Of a stretch of DNA of 64,000 nt, positions 42,598-51,031 are shown piece after piece (the first letter of the stretch is position 1; every line of letters begins with the position of its first letter). The notes under the pieces are model-generated. The model was not told the origin of the DNA. It saw only the letters and a list, made by a program, of their open reading frames with translations, and made no database searches. Location: assembly GCA_009777415.1 (NCBI GenBank), contig WRLX01000001.1, forward strand, positions 1 through 64,000, in the 5' to 3' direction. Source of the DNA: Oscillospiraceae bacterium. Its GTDB lineage: Bacteria > Bacillota > Clostridia > Oscillospirales > Ruminococcaceae. Position numbers and translations under genes: made by a program.

Positions 42598-44568
42598 TTA
42601 GTCGGCTTCAGTGTCTTTATTTGCGCCTTTTTTTGGTTTATTTTCGGTTTTTTTTAACGGTTTAAGGAAAAATGCCGACATCGGCGCGATTTTCACGGTA
42701 ATCGAGTAATTTTCGCCGTGCATCAAGTTTTTCTCGGGGACAGCCGTAATATTGTCGTTTACAAGTCCGCTCCCGCCGAATGCTTCATCATCGGTGGAAA
42801 AAACCTGAACATAATCGCCCGCATAAGGAACGCCGAACGAATACTCCTCGTGCACTCGCGGCAGGAAGTTGCAGACTACTATCAGTTCGTCCGCCCCGTC
42901 CGGAGTATTATCGGGGTTTGACGTTAATCTGCGGAACACAATAACGCTGTTCATATTATCATCGGGGACAATCCATTTAAACCCGCTCCAGTCGCTTTCG
43001 TTTTCCCACAGTTCTCTCGATGTCAAATAAAACTTGTTTAAATCGCGGACAAAATCGTGCATCTTTGCGTGTTCGTCATATTCAAGTACGCTCCAGTCAA
43101 GCTCGGATGCAAAGTTCCATTCCTTGAACTGGGCGAACTCCTGTCCCATGAACATCAACTTTTTGCCCGGATGCCCCGTCATATATGCCAAAAAAGTTCT
43201 GAGCGAATCAAAGCGTTTGTCGCGTGGCCCGCTCATTTTATCGAGCATTGAGCATTTCCCGTGGACAACTTCATCGTGTGAAATAGGGAGTATATAATTT
43301 TCCGCAAAAGCATAATGGAACGAGAAAGTCAGCATTCCGTGATAATCATGGCGAAATTCGGGACTCATTGACATATAACCGAGCATATCATTCATCCATC
43401 CCATGTTCCACTTGAAATTAAAACCAAGCCCCCCGACATCGGCAGGTTTAGTTACCATGGGCCATGCGGTGGATTCCTCCGCAATCATCAAAACCTTAGG
43501 AAAGTGTTTGAACAAATTGGCATTCAGCTTTTGCAAAAATGAAATTGCTTCGATATTTTCGTGTCCGCCGGATTTGTTCGGTCGCCACTCTTTCCTGTCA
43601 TAGTCGAGATACAGCATTGATGCAACCGCATCAACCCTTAATCCGTCTATATGGTACTCATTCAGCCAATAGTAGGCATTCGATATTAAGAAAGATTGAA
43701 CCTCGCCCTTGCCCCAGTCGAAGATTCTTGTCCCCCAATTGTGATGTTCCCGCTTGAGCGGGTCGGAGTATTCATAACAGCATTCGCCGTCAAATTCATA
43801 CAATCCCGCCGCATCTTTCGGGAAATGCGCGGGCACCCAGTCCAAAATAACGCCTATATTATGACAGTGACAGTAGTCAATGAACTGCATAAAATCATGC
43901 GGGGTTCCAAAGCGGGAGGTCGGCGCGTAATAACCTATTCCCTGATACCCCCACGAGCCGTCAAACGGAAACTCGGCATTGGGCATCAACTCAATATGGG
44001 TGTACCCCATTTTTTTTACATAAGGGATTAACTCACTTGCAACCTCCATGTAATTAAAAAGACCGTTTTCGTTTCTTTTCTGCCATGAACCCAAATGAAC
44101 CTCGTATATATTCATGGGTGAACGATAGACATCGCAGTTTTTGACTTTTTCGCGCCAAGACTCATCTTTCCACTTGTATCCCGAAATATCAAAAAGTTTA
44201 GTCGCGGTATCCGGGCGGGTTTCCATATGAAATCCATATGGGTCGGCTTTTAACTTAATCCTGCCCTCAGGTGTCTCAATTGAGTATTTATACGAGTCAT
44301 ACTGTTTAAGTGCGGGGACAAAAGCCTCCCACACTCCGGTTGTTTCAATTTGAGACATTTGGTTAATCGCCCTGTCCCACTTGTTAAAGTCACCCACAAC
44401 GCTGACACTCCTTGCGCGGGGAGCCCACACACGAAAAACTACCCCGTTTGACTTGGTAACCGGGCAGGTTGTGAAATGCGCACCGAAAAATTCATAGCCT
44501 CTAAGCAATTCACCCTCTCGGTAAAGGTGCAACGGAATGTTATATTCCTCTTTTATTAAATTAATCAT
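42598..44568 (-). CDS. glgB: 1,4-alpha-glucan branching enzyme GlgB
   Basis: GlgB adds alpha-1,6 branches to glycogen. The 656-residue GH13 protein has an N-terminal CBM48 domain (VFRVWAPRARSVSVVGDFNKWD at about 44-65), family motifs HLGSW and MGYTHIELMP, the nucleophile region GLRVDAVASMLYLDY, the acid/base MIAEESTAWP and the transition-state stabiliser region ISHDEVVHGK. The C-terminal beta domain ends in a charged Lys-rich tail. It is the first gene of the minus-strand glg operon. Confidence 0.96.
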   Translation of the reverse strand: MINLIKEEYNIPLHLYREGELLRGYEFFGAHFTTCPVTKSNGVVFRVWAPRARSVSVVGDFNKWDRAINQMSQIETTGVWEAFVPALKQYDSYKYSIETPEGRIKLKADPYGFHMETRPDTATKLFDISGYKWKDESWREKVKNCDVYRSPMNIYEVHLGSWQKRNENGLFNYMEVASELIPYVKKMGYTHIELMPNAEFPFDGSWGYQGIGYYAPTSRFGTPHDFMQFIDYCHCHNIGVILDWVPAHFPKDAAGLYEFDGECCYEYSDPLKREHHNWGTRIFDWGKGEVQSFLISNAYYWLNEYHIDGLRVDAVASMLYLDYDRKEWRPNKSGGHENIEAISFLQKLNANLFKHFPKVLMIAEESTAWPMVTKPADVGGLGFNFKWNMGWMNDMLGYMSMSPEFRHDYHGMLTFSFHYAFAENYILPISHDEVVHGKCSMLDKMSGPRDKRFDSLRTFLAYMTGHPGKKLMFMGQEFAQFKEWNFASELDWSVLEYDEHAKMHDFVRDLNKFYLTSRELWENESDWSGFKWIVPDDNMNSVIVFRRLTSNPDNTPDGADELIVVCNFLPRVHEEYSFGVPYAGDYVQVFSTDDEAFGGSGLVNDNITAVPEKNLMHGENYSITVKIAPMSAFFLKPLKKTENKPKKGANKDTEAD

Positions 44569-44604
44569 CTTACCATAAATTTCCTATACTTGTTATTTTT
44601 GCTA

Positions 44605-44634
44605 ATTATAACACAGAGTAAAATAAAAAGTCAA
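44605..44634 (-). promoter_or_regulatory. Promoter of the glg operon
   Basis: Minus strand TTGACT and TATAAT with an 18-bp spacer, about 40 bp before the glgB ATG. Confidence 0.75.
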
Positions 44635-44792
44635 TACTTTTTATAGAATTTCAGCAAAATCCCCAGTTAAATTTGAATAATTTTGTATAAAATCCACAAT
44701 TTTTCTGTAAAACTGTTATGTAAAAGCTATTGTTATAAAAAATGCCGGCAATACACCTAATAAAAAGTTGTAAAAAATATTGTAAATACCTC

Positions 44793-44821
44793 TTGAAAAA
44801 TTTTGTAATCTGATGTAATAT
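44793..44821 (+). promoter_or_regulatory. Promoter very close to the purF start
   Basis: TTGAAA and TAATAT with a 17-bp spacer. Transcription would start near 44828, essentially at the purF ATG (44829). The rest of 44640-44790 is AT-rich with no gene. Confidence 0.6.
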
Positions 44822-44828
44822 ATATAAT

Positions 44829-46349
44829 ATGAATATTGATTATAAAAAAGAAGACGTATTTTGCGGGTTCGAAGAAGAAGATAAACCGCGCGATGAATGC
44901 GGAGTATTCGGGATTTACTCAAATTCCCCCGGCGATTCGGGAATAAATGTAACCGAGTATTGCTATCGCGCGCTCTACGCTTTACAGCATAGAGGGCAGG
45001 ACAGTTGCGGGATTGTTGTAAACGATTCCGGGGTGTTTGAGTATCACAAAGGGCTGGGGTTAGTGGCGGACAATATAAAGCCGCGGACATTGGAGCGTCT
45101 TTCCCGCTTTTCGGACGGGAAGATTGCGTTGGCACACGTTCGCTATTCGCCGAAGGGGCAGAGGATTCCTCATAATACTCAGCCGTTGGTTGCGCGGCAT
45201 ATTAAAGGGCCGATGTCGATTTCCTTTAACGGGAGTTTAATTAACGGCGCGGGGCTTAGAGAAGAATTCGAGATGAAAGGCGGAATTTTTCATTCAACCT
45301 CCGACGTTGAGGCAATCGCATACGCAATAACCGAGCAAAGGCTCTCCAACCCCACAATTCAGCAGGCTTTGGAGCAGGCGATGTACAAGCTTAAAGGCGC
45401 GTACTCTATGGTAATTATGTCGGCGAAAAAGCTGATTGCCGCCCGTGACCCAAACGGTTTCCGTCCGCTTTGTATTGGGGCTTTGCCGAATGAAAAGGGC
45501 TGGGTAATTGCGAGCGAGTCGTGCGCATTGAACAGTGTCGGCGCAACATTTGTGCGGGATATTTTACCGGGCGAAATTGTTGTTATTAAGGACGGTGAGA
45601 TTAGTTCGATTAACACGCATTGCGCCGACAGAAAGCGGAGCAGTCTGTGCATTTTTGAATACATCTATATTGCCCGCCCGGACAGTGTTATAGAAGGTGC
45701 ATCGGTTCATTCCGCGAGAATAAGAGCGGGGCAGTTTTTGGCGCAGGAGCATCCCGTTAAGGCTGATATAGTCGTCGGCGTTCCCGATTCGGGGTTAGAT
45801 GCGGCGTTGGGGTATTCGCGCGAGTCGGGAATCCCGTATGGAATAGGCTTTATCAAAAACAGGTACATTGAGAGGACATTTATACAGCCTACTCAGAATG
45901 AGCGGGTCAATGCGGTCAAAATAAAGCTGAACCCTTTGGCGGAATCGGTTAAGGACAAAAGCGTGGTAATTATTGATGACAGCATTGTCCGCGGGACTAC
46001 TACGGGCATTATAGTCGAGTTGTTGCGTTCGGCGGGTGCGAAGGAGGTTCATGTGAGGATTTCGTCGCCGCCGTTTGTTCACCCTTGTTATTTCGGGACG
46101 GATATTACAGACCGGGACGCGCTAATCGCCTGCCGCATGAGCCTTGATGAAGTACGGCAGTCTATTAACGCCGATTCATTGGGATTTCTGAGCTTGGAAA
46201 ATGTATCAAAGTTAGCGCCGGATGCCGAGTGCGGTTTTTGTGACGGCTGTTTCAGCGGGAAATACCCGGTGGAAGTTCCCGATGAAGTCCCCGAAGATAA
46301 ATTTAATAAAAGATTTGCACAAAGTGTACAGCTTACTATTGATAATTAA
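44829..46349 (+). CDS. purF: Amidophosphoribosyltransferase PurF
   Basis: PurF makes 5-phosphoribosylamine from PRPP and glutamine, the first step of purine synthesis. The 506-residue protein has a propeptide to about residue 23 and then the catalytic Cys in CGVFGIYS, as in Bacillus-type PurF. The PRPP-binding motif VVIIDDSIVRGTT is at about 378-390, and [4Fe-4S] cysteines are visible in FVHPCYFG and CGFCDGCFSG. No SD precedes ATG 44829 and a promoter ends 7 nt before it, which suggests leaderless translation. Confidence 0.95.
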   Translation: MNIDYKKEDVFCGFEEEDKPRDECGVFGIYSNSPGDSGINVTEYCYRALYALQHRGQDSCGIVVNDSGVFEYHKGLGLVADNIKPRTLERLSRFSDGKIALAHVRYSPKGQRIPHNTQPLVARHIKGPMSISFNGSLINGAGLREEFEMKGGIFHSTSDVEAIAYAITEQRLSNPTIQQALEQAMYKLKGAYSMVIMSAKKLIAARDPNGFRPLCIGALPNEKGWVIASESCALNSVGATFVRDILPGEIVVIKDGEISSINTHCADRKRSSLCIFEYIYIARPDSVIEGASVHSARIRAGQFLAQEHPVKADIVVGVPDSGLDAALGYSRESGIPYGIGFIKNRYIERTFIQPTQNERVNAVKIKLNPLAESVKDKSVVIIDDSIVRGTTTGIIVELLRSAGAKEVHVRISSPPFVHPCYFGTDITDRDALIACRMSLDEVRQSINADSLGFLSLENVSKLAPDAECGFCDGCFSGKYPVEVPDEVPEDKFNKRFAQSVQLTIDN

Positions 46350-46396
46350 TGCAAATATGCAAGTATTTTTGATACGGAATAGTATAAGGAGAGGGC

Positions 46397-46966
46397 ATGA
46401 GGAAAGCTATTATAAACCGACAGACTAAAGAGACCGAAATAGCCGTTTCTTTGATTCTCGAGGGCGGAGATTGTGCCGTGAATACCGGATTGGGTTTTCT
46501 TGACCATATGCTGACTGCTTTTGCAGTGCATGGCGGGTTCGGCTTGCAGTTAGATTGCAAGGGGGATTTGGAGGTTGATTGCCACCATACTGCCGAGGAT
46601 GTCGGGATTGTTCTCGGGAGTGCGTTTAAATCCGCCTTAGGGGGTTTTGACATTAAGCGTTACGGCTCGGCAAGGATTCCCATGGATGAAAGCCTCGCAT
46701 GGTGTGACATTGATATAAGCGGGAGGGCTTTTTTGGTGTTTGATGCCGAGTTTAAGGCTGAAAAGGTCGGTGCGTTTGATACGCAGATGGTTGAGGAGTT
46801 TTTGCGTGCGTTTGCGTTTAATGCGGGAATTACGCTTCATGTCGGGGCATACGGTTGCAACGACCACCACAAGATTGAGGCAATATTTAAGGCGTTGGCA
46901 TATGCTGTGAAGTCGGCAGTTAAGCTGAATGTCGACGGCGTTATTTCCACAAAGGGCGTTTTATAA
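46397..46966 (+). CDS. hisB: Imidazoleglycerol-phosphate dehydratase HisB
   Basis: HisB dehydrates imidazole-glycerol phosphate in histidine synthesis. The 189-residue length shows the single-function form without the phosphatase domain; HisK at 57.5 kb supplies the phosphatase. Metal-binding motifs FLDHMLTAFAVHGG, DCHHTAEDVGI and CNDHHKIEAIFKA are intact. SD AAGGAGAGG. Leader repeats begin right after its stop. hisA and hisI follow at 48.5-49.7 kb. Confidence 0.96.
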   Translation: MRKAIINRQTKETEIAVSLILEGGDCAVNTGLGFLDHMLTAFAVHGGFGLQLDCKGDLEVDCHHTAEDVGIVLGSAFKSALGGFDIKRYGSARIPMDESLAWCDIDISGRAFLVFDAEFKAEKVGAFDTQMVEEFLRAFAFNAGITLHVGAYGCNDHHKIEAIFKALAYAVKSAVKLNVDGVISTKGVL

Positions 46967-46997
46967 AGTTGGCATCGGAAAGGGATAGGTCAAAAGC

Positions 46998-47069
46998 TTG
47001 AAACTAAATCCGAAGTTGTGCGGAAAACGCACTTTCACGTCTCGTTGGCATCGGAAAGGAATAGGGTAA
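46998..47069 (+). CDS. Leader-repeat upstream ORF, 23 residues, first of two before the GGDEF gene
   Basis: TTG 46998 to TAA 47067-47069, exactly 24 codons: MKLNPKLCGKRTF then ending WHRKGIG. Its own SD lies in GGAAAGGGATAGG upstream. The stop is 4 nt before the TTG of the next unit. Confidence 0.5.
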   Translation: MKLNPKLCGKRTFTSRWHRKGIG

Positions 47070-47073
47070 AAGC

Positions 47074-47145
47074 TTGAAATCAAATCCGAAGTTGTGCGGA
47101 AAACGCACTTTCACGTCTCGTTGGCATCGGAAAGGAATAGGGTAA
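47074..47145 (+). CDS. Leader-repeat upstream ORF, second copy before the GGDEF gene
   Basis: TTG 47074 to TAA 47143-47145, 24 codons, the same peptide as the 46998 unit except Ser for Leu at position 3. The downstream GTG start of the GGDEF gene follows after 2 nt. The SD of that gene (GGAAAGGA) is inside codons RKG of this frame. Confidence 0.5.
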   Translation: MKSNPKLCGKRTFTSRWHRKGIG

Positions 47146-47147
47146 AA

Positions 47148-48323
47148 GTGTTTTTTAATTCGTGGCGATTTTATTCTCTGCACAGAGATGATTATAATAA
47201 ATGTATGAAAACGGTTTTTGCCGATAACCTCAAGGCATTGCGGCAATTAAATTTGGTGGTCGCCATTTTGGCGGCCGGCTTTTCGATTTTCCCGATTTTT
47301 ATTGAAAGAAACTTTTCAAAGGCGTTCATTTACGTTATTGTAGCAGCAATTTCGTTATTACTCGGTCTTATTTCGCGATTTAAACTGAAGGCGGCAAAAA
47401 GAACAGACAATCTGAACAGCCGATTTATTTATGCGATGACCATTTTGTATTATGCAAATGTAATGTTGTTTGGGATTTATTTGGGTGCGTGGGCGATTAC
47501 CGATACTTTAGCGGTGACTTTTATGGGATTTTTGATAGTCGCTTTGTTGCTTTTGGTTAATCCGCCCGTGTTTAATCTATGCCTTACAACTTGTGCATTG
47601 GTCGCTTTTTCGGCATCAAGCGTGCTTTTAAAGGAGTCCGATATTTGGGTTTTCGACATAGCTAACGCGCTGATTGCTTACTGTATGAGTTTGGTTTTCG
47701 GTTGGGTAATGAATATGTACAGGCTGTCCGCTGTTTTAAATGCAAGCCGATTGGAGGAAGAGCGGAGCAAATACTATAGCCAAAGCACTATTGACGAGCT
47801 TACTCAGCTTAAAAATCGCAGGTATTTTATGAACAGGATTGAGCGGTATGTAACTAATTACAGGGACGATGACAAGTGGATTTGTTTGGCGATAATTGAT
47901 ATTGATTATTTTAAAAGGTATAACGACTATTACGGGCATCCTAAAGGGGATGAGGTTTTACGCGCTTTTGGGGAGGCACTCGGCAGTATGCAGTTGCACG
48001 ATGGCGGCGCGGGCGGGATTACTGCCGCGAGGATTGGCGGCGAGGAATTTACACTGCTTTGGTTTGAGCAAGATGCAGAGCGTATTAACTCGATTATTTC
48101 GAGTTTGCAGGAAAAAGTCCGCCAATTGAATTTGATACATGAAAAGTCGGACATTTCCGACCGCGTTACGGTAAGCATCGGTGTTTATGTTGCGGACTGT
48201 TGCGATTCAAACACAGTGCAGGTAGTGTACGACAATGCGGATAAGGCACTTTATGAGGCGAAAAATAACGGGCGGAATTGCGCGGTTATCAATGGTGATT
48301 CGCTTAAACAGTATAGCATATGA
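47148..48323 (+). CDS. Membrane-bound diguanylate cyclase (GGDEF domain)
   Basis: A 391-residue protein with six hydrophobic helices in the first ~200 residues and a C-terminal GGDEF domain (about 215-385). The active-site loop reads RIGGEEF, and the metal/substrate region DELTQLKNRRYFMNRI and IDIDYFKRYNDYYGH are intact, so it probably makes cyclic di-GMP. No RxxD inhibitory site is evident just before the loop. GTG 47148 follows a leader-repeat SD; ATG 47205 is an alternative, and the track start 47094 lies inside a repeat. It lies among his genes without an obvious metabolic link; c-di-GMP could relate to the pili encoded in this window. Confidence 0.88.
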   Translation: MFFNSWRFYSLHRDDYNKCMKTVFADNLKALRQLNLVVAILAAGFSIFPIFIERNFSKAFIYVIVAAISLLLGLISRFKLKAAKRTDNLNSRFIYAMTILYYANVMLFGIYLGAWAITDTLAVTFMGFLIVALLLLVNPPVFNLCLTTCALVAFSASSVLLKESDIWVFDIANALIAYCMSLVFGWVMNMYRLSAVLNASRLEEERSKYYSQSTIDELTQLKNRRYFMNRIERYVTNYRDDDKWICLAIIDIDYFKRYNDYYGHPKGDEVLRAFGEALGSMQLHDGGAGGITAARIGGEEFTLLWFEQDAERINSIISSLQEKVRQLNLIHEKSDISDRVTVSIGVYVADCCDSNTVQVVYDNADKALYEAKNNGRNCAVINGDSLKQYSI

Positions 48324-48539
48324 TAGCCTGCGTGAATGGGAAACGAAACTTAAATAAAATGATAGTATGGAAGGGCAAGGGTAAAAAGGTTTGAAAATAA
48401 ATCTGAGGTTGTGCGGAAAACGAGCTTTTATAGTACAAATAGTGCAGAAGGGACAAGGGTAAAAAGGTTTAAAAGTTAGCCTGCGTGAATGGGAAACGAA
48501 ACTTAAATAAAATGATAGTATAGGAAGGACAAGGGTGAA
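48324..48539 (+). promoter_or_regulatory. Chain of leader repeats upstream of hisA
   Basis: Three units in series: a degenerate one (CCTGCGTGAATGGGAAACGAAACTTAAATAAAATGATAGTATGG), an intact ORF unit at 48391-48462, and a second degenerate one ending GGAAGGACAAGGGTGAA before the hisA ATG. The two degenerate units are near copies of each other. Confidence 0.75.
48391..48462 (+). CDS. Leader-repeat upstream ORF upstream of hisA
   Basis: TTG 48391 to TAA 48460-48462, 24 codons: MKINLRLCGKRAF then ending IVQKGQG. Length identical to the other intact copies. Confidence 0.45.
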   Translation: MKINLRLCGKRAFIVQIVQKGQG

Positions 48540-49295
48540 ATGGTTATTTTTCCGGCGATTGATATAAAGGGTGGGAAATGTGTACGCCTTACTAAGGGCG
48601 ATTTTTCTACTGTTGTTAAGGTAGCGGACAATTATATGGACACTGCGGCGAGGTTTATCGAGGCGGGGGCTGAATGGATTCATATGATTGACCTTGACGG
48701 GGCGAAATTAAAACAGCCGAAGAATGCGGACATATTTCTTGATGTTGCACGGAACACTCCGCTAAAAGTGCAAGTCGGGGGCGGGATTCGCAGCCTTGAG
48801 ATTGCCGAAAGCTATATAAAAGGCGGAGTTTCGCGGGTAATCCTCGGCTCGGTTGCGGTGGAACAACCCGAATTAGTCAAGAATGCAGTACGTGAGTTTG
48901 GTGCACAACGAGTCGCAGTCGGCATTGACGCGAAAAACGGCATGGTTGCCACCAATGGCTGGCTCGAAACAAGCAAAGTCAACTTCATTTCTTTGGCGCG
49001 TGAAATGGGGGCGGCGGGAGTACGCTACTTTATTTTTACCGACATTGATAAGGATGGGACACTTTCACAACCCAATCACGCCAAGACGAAAAGACTTCAG
49101 GAAGAGGTCGCGGATTTTGGCGGGAATGTCACCGCATCGGGTGGGATAAAGACAATTAATAACATAATGACACTTAAAAAGAACAAAATATACGGGGCAA
49201 TCTGCGGCAAGTCGATTTACAGCGGAACTCTTGATTTAGCAAAAGCAATAAAAAAAGCTCAAGACGTAGACGTAGACGGAAAGGGACAAGGGTAA
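48540..49295 (+). CDS. hisA: 1-(5-phosphoribosyl)-5-[(5-phosphoribosylamino)methylideneamino]imidazole-4-carboxamide isomerase HisA
   Basis: HisA is the TIM-barrel isomerase of histidine synthesis (ProFAR to PRFAR). The 251-residue protein shows the catalytic Asp in FPAIDIKGGKCVRL (about 4-17), the phosphate-binding loops VQVGGGIRS and ASGGIKT, and the second Asp in VGIDAKNG. The last residues DGKGQG come from the tail of a leader repeat and go beyond the barrel. hisI follows. Confidence 0.95.
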   Translation: MVIFPAIDIKGGKCVRLTKGDFSTVVKVADNYMDTAARFIEAGAEWIHMIDLDGAKLKQPKNADIFLDVARNTPLKVQVGGGIRSLEIAESYIKGGVSRVILGSVAVEQPELVKNAVREFGAQRVAVGIDAKNGMVATNGWLETSKVNFISLAREMGAAGVRYFIFTDIDKDGTLSQPNHAKTKRLQEEVADFGGNVTASGGIKTINNIMTLKKNKIYGAICGKSIYSGTLDLAKAIKKAQDVDVDGKGQG

Positions 49296-49377
49296 ACAAG
49301 TTTGAAAATAAATCTGAGGCTGTGCGGAAAACGAGCTTTTATAGCGTAAATAGTGCAGAAGGGACAAGGGTAAAAAT
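49276..49377 (+). promoter_or_regulatory. Leader repeats overlapping the hisA end and preceding hisI
   Basis: A tail (GACGGAAAGGGACAAGGGTAA) provides the hisA stop codon. A unit follows from TTG 49302 (MKINLRLCGKRAFIA), whose frame is cut short by TAA at 49347-49349; it ends with SD AGAAGGGACAAGGG before the hisI ATG. Confidence 0.75.
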
Positions 49378-49683
49378 ATGGATAAGCTTTTTGCGAAATC
49401 GGAATTAATTCCGGCTATTATACAGGATATTAAGACTAAAAGGGTTCTTATGTTAGCTTACATGAACCGAGAAAGCCTTGAACGAACGATTGAGACGGGT
49501 CAAACGTGGTTTTGGAGTCGTTCACGCGGCGAACTTTGGAATAAAGGCTCAACATCGGGGCATATTCAAAGGGTGTCTGAAATATACTCTGATTGTGACG
49601 ATGATACATTGCTTGTTATGGTTGAGCAGGTGGGCAATGCTTGCCACACCGGGGAATACTCCTGCTTTTTTAATCGGGTTTAG
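49378..49683 (+). CDS. hisI: Phosphoribosyl-AMP cyclohydrolase HisI
   Basis: HisI opens the purine ring of phosphoribosyl-AMP. The 101-residue length shows the stand-alone cyclohydrolase without the HisE pyrophosphohydrolase domain. Motifs [32 protein letters not shown] and the zinc and magnesium residues DCDDDTLL and [10 protein letters not shown] are all present. No hisE is seen in the window. Confidence 0.95.
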   Translation: MDKLFAKSELIPAIIQDIKTKRVLMLAYMNRESLERTIETGQTWFWSRSRGELWNKGSTSGHIQRVSEIYSDCDDDTLLVMVEQVGNACHTGEYSCFFNRV

Positions 49684-49802
49684 AATTATAGAACACATTT
49701 GTTTGGAAAGGGCAAGAGTAAAAAGTTTGAAAGTAAATCTGCGTAAATGCGGAAAACGAAACTTTCAAAGTACATTTGTTCGGAAAGGGCAAGAGTAAAA
49801 AC
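49684..49802 (+). promoter_or_regulatory. Leader repeats upstream of the murD-like gene
   Basis: A partial unit (GAACACATTTGTTTGGAAAGGGCAAGAGTAAAAAG) is followed by an intact ORF unit at 49727-49798. The last 4 nt lead into ATG 49803. Confidence 0.75.
49727..49798 (+). CDS. Leader-repeat upstream ORF directly before the murD-like gene
   Basis: TTG 49727 to TAA 49796-49798, 24 codons: MKVNLRKCGKRNF then ending FVRKGQE. The murD-like ATG follows after 4 nt, so termination and re-initiation could couple the two. Confidence 0.5.
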   Translation: MKVNLRKCGKRNFQSTFVRKGQE

Positions 49803-51011
49803 ATGATTGATAAACTTTATGATTTTTTTAAGGATAAAAAAATTCTGCTCCTCGGCTTTGGCTTAGAGGGGCAGTCTACTCTGCGGTTATTGGAAAAGTT
49901 GAATATTGCTGATGACGAAGCTGTTACGGTTTGGGAAAAGTATAACCATACCGTAGGAACAAAATTGCCGCTTGAATACGACATAATTGTAAAATCACCG
50001 GGAATCCCCTTGTTTCAAAGACCGGGCGAGACTGACAAGCGTATTACCGGGCAGGCGGATTTGTTTTTGCGTTTTTGCCGTGAACGCAAACCTGTTGTTG
50101 TCGGGATTACCGGGACTAAAGGCAAGTCTACCACTTCGAGTTTGTTACACCATATTTTGAGCGAGTGCGGCGTTAAGTCGCGGCTAATCGGGAATATAGG
50201 TGTCCCGCCGCTTGATATTGCTTATGAAACGGACGATGCCGATGTTATTGTCGCCGAGTTGTCGTGTCATCAGCTTGAATATGTTGAAGAATCGCCGCAA
50301 ATTGCCGTTTTGCTTAACATTTATGAGGAGCATTTAGACCACTATATTGATTTTGCTCATTACAAATATGTAAAGGAAAACATTTTCCGCTTCCAACGCC
50401 CGGGCGATGTTCTTATTCGGGGCGAGGATGCAGAAGTGTCGGAGATTGAACGCGAGGTGACTAATGCAAAGCTTAGGGGCAGACACAACCTCCGTAATAT
50501 TGCAGTAGCCGTTAAGGCGGCAATTGCGGCGGCTGAATTGAGCGGAAGCGGCATTGACAAGGCGGCGGCGATTAAAGCGGGGTGCGGCTTTGGCGGACTT
50601 GAACATAGGTTAGAGTTGTTTGCGGAGATTGACGGTGTCGCATGGGTCAATGACAGCATATGCACAATTCCCGAGGCGGCAATTGCGGCGGTAGAGGCAT
50701 TCCCCGAAGCGGATACGATTATAATCGGCGGAATGGACAGGGGTGTTGATTATTCGATATTAACCCGTTTTTTACAGGAGCGTGTTGAGCTTAATGTAAT
50801 AGCTCTCCCCGATAGCGGACATAAAATTGCGGAAAGTCTCTCGAATGTGTATAAAGCGGTTGATTTGGCGGATGCTGTCGCTTATGCAAAACAGGTGAGC
50901 CGAAAATGTTGTGTTCTTTCTCCGGCGGCGGCAAGCTATGGGTTTTATCGAAATTTTGAGGAGCGGGGAACACATTTTAAAGAGTTGGTATTAGACCTCC
51001 ACGAAAATTAA
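49803..51011 (+). CDS. MurD-type UDP-N-acetylmuramoyl-alanine--glutamate ligase, atypical
   Basis: A 402-residue Mur ligase: Rossmann N-domain (KILLLGFGLEGQSTLRLL at about 13-30), ATP site GITGTKGKSTTSSLLHHIL (about 108-126), LSCHQLEYV, NIYEEHLDHY and a C-domain. Canonical MurD has NDSKATN-like sequence at the start of the C-domain; here it is NDSICTIPEAAIAAVEAF, a form I associate with MurD variants such as the L-Glu-adding MurD2. It may be the main MurD or a second one. It follows a leader ORF and has no mur or fts neighbours. ATG 49803 is preferred over 49776, which lies in the repeat. Confidence 0.85.
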   Translation: MIDKLYDFFKDKKILLLGFGLEGQSTLRLLEKLNIADDEAVTVWEKYNHTVGTKLPLEYDIIVKSPGIPLFQRPGETDKRITGQADLFLRFCRERKPVVVGITGTKGKSTTSSLLHHILSECGVKSRLIGNIGVPPLDIAYETDDADVIVAELSCHQLEYVEESPQIAVLLNIYEEHLDHYIDFAHYKYVKENIFRFQRPGDVLIRGEDAEVSEIEREVTNAKLRGRHNLRNIAVAVKAAIAAAELSGSGIDKAAAIKAGCGFGGLEHRLELFAEIDGVAWVNDSICTIPEAAIAAVEAFPEADTIIIGGMDRGVDYSILTRFLQERVELNVIALPDSGHKIAESLSNVYKAVDLADAVAYAKQVSRKCCVLSPAAASYGFYRNFEERGTHFKELVLDLHEN

Positions 51012-51028
51012 CCGCGAGTGGAGGTCTA
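50992..51028 (+). terminator. Terminator-like hairpin overlapping the end of the murD-like gene
   Basis: TAGACCTCCAC at the gene end pairs with GTGGAGGTCTA just after the stop (11-bp stem). Few T residues follow. The MITE-like element begins 4 nt later. Confidence 0.6.
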
Positions 51029-51031
51029 TTA

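Noticed and set aside
49478-49798. 106-codon ORF over hisI and the murD leader
   Set aside because: It is an out-of-frame reading of hisI. Only its last 24 codons from TTG 49727 match the leader ORF family.
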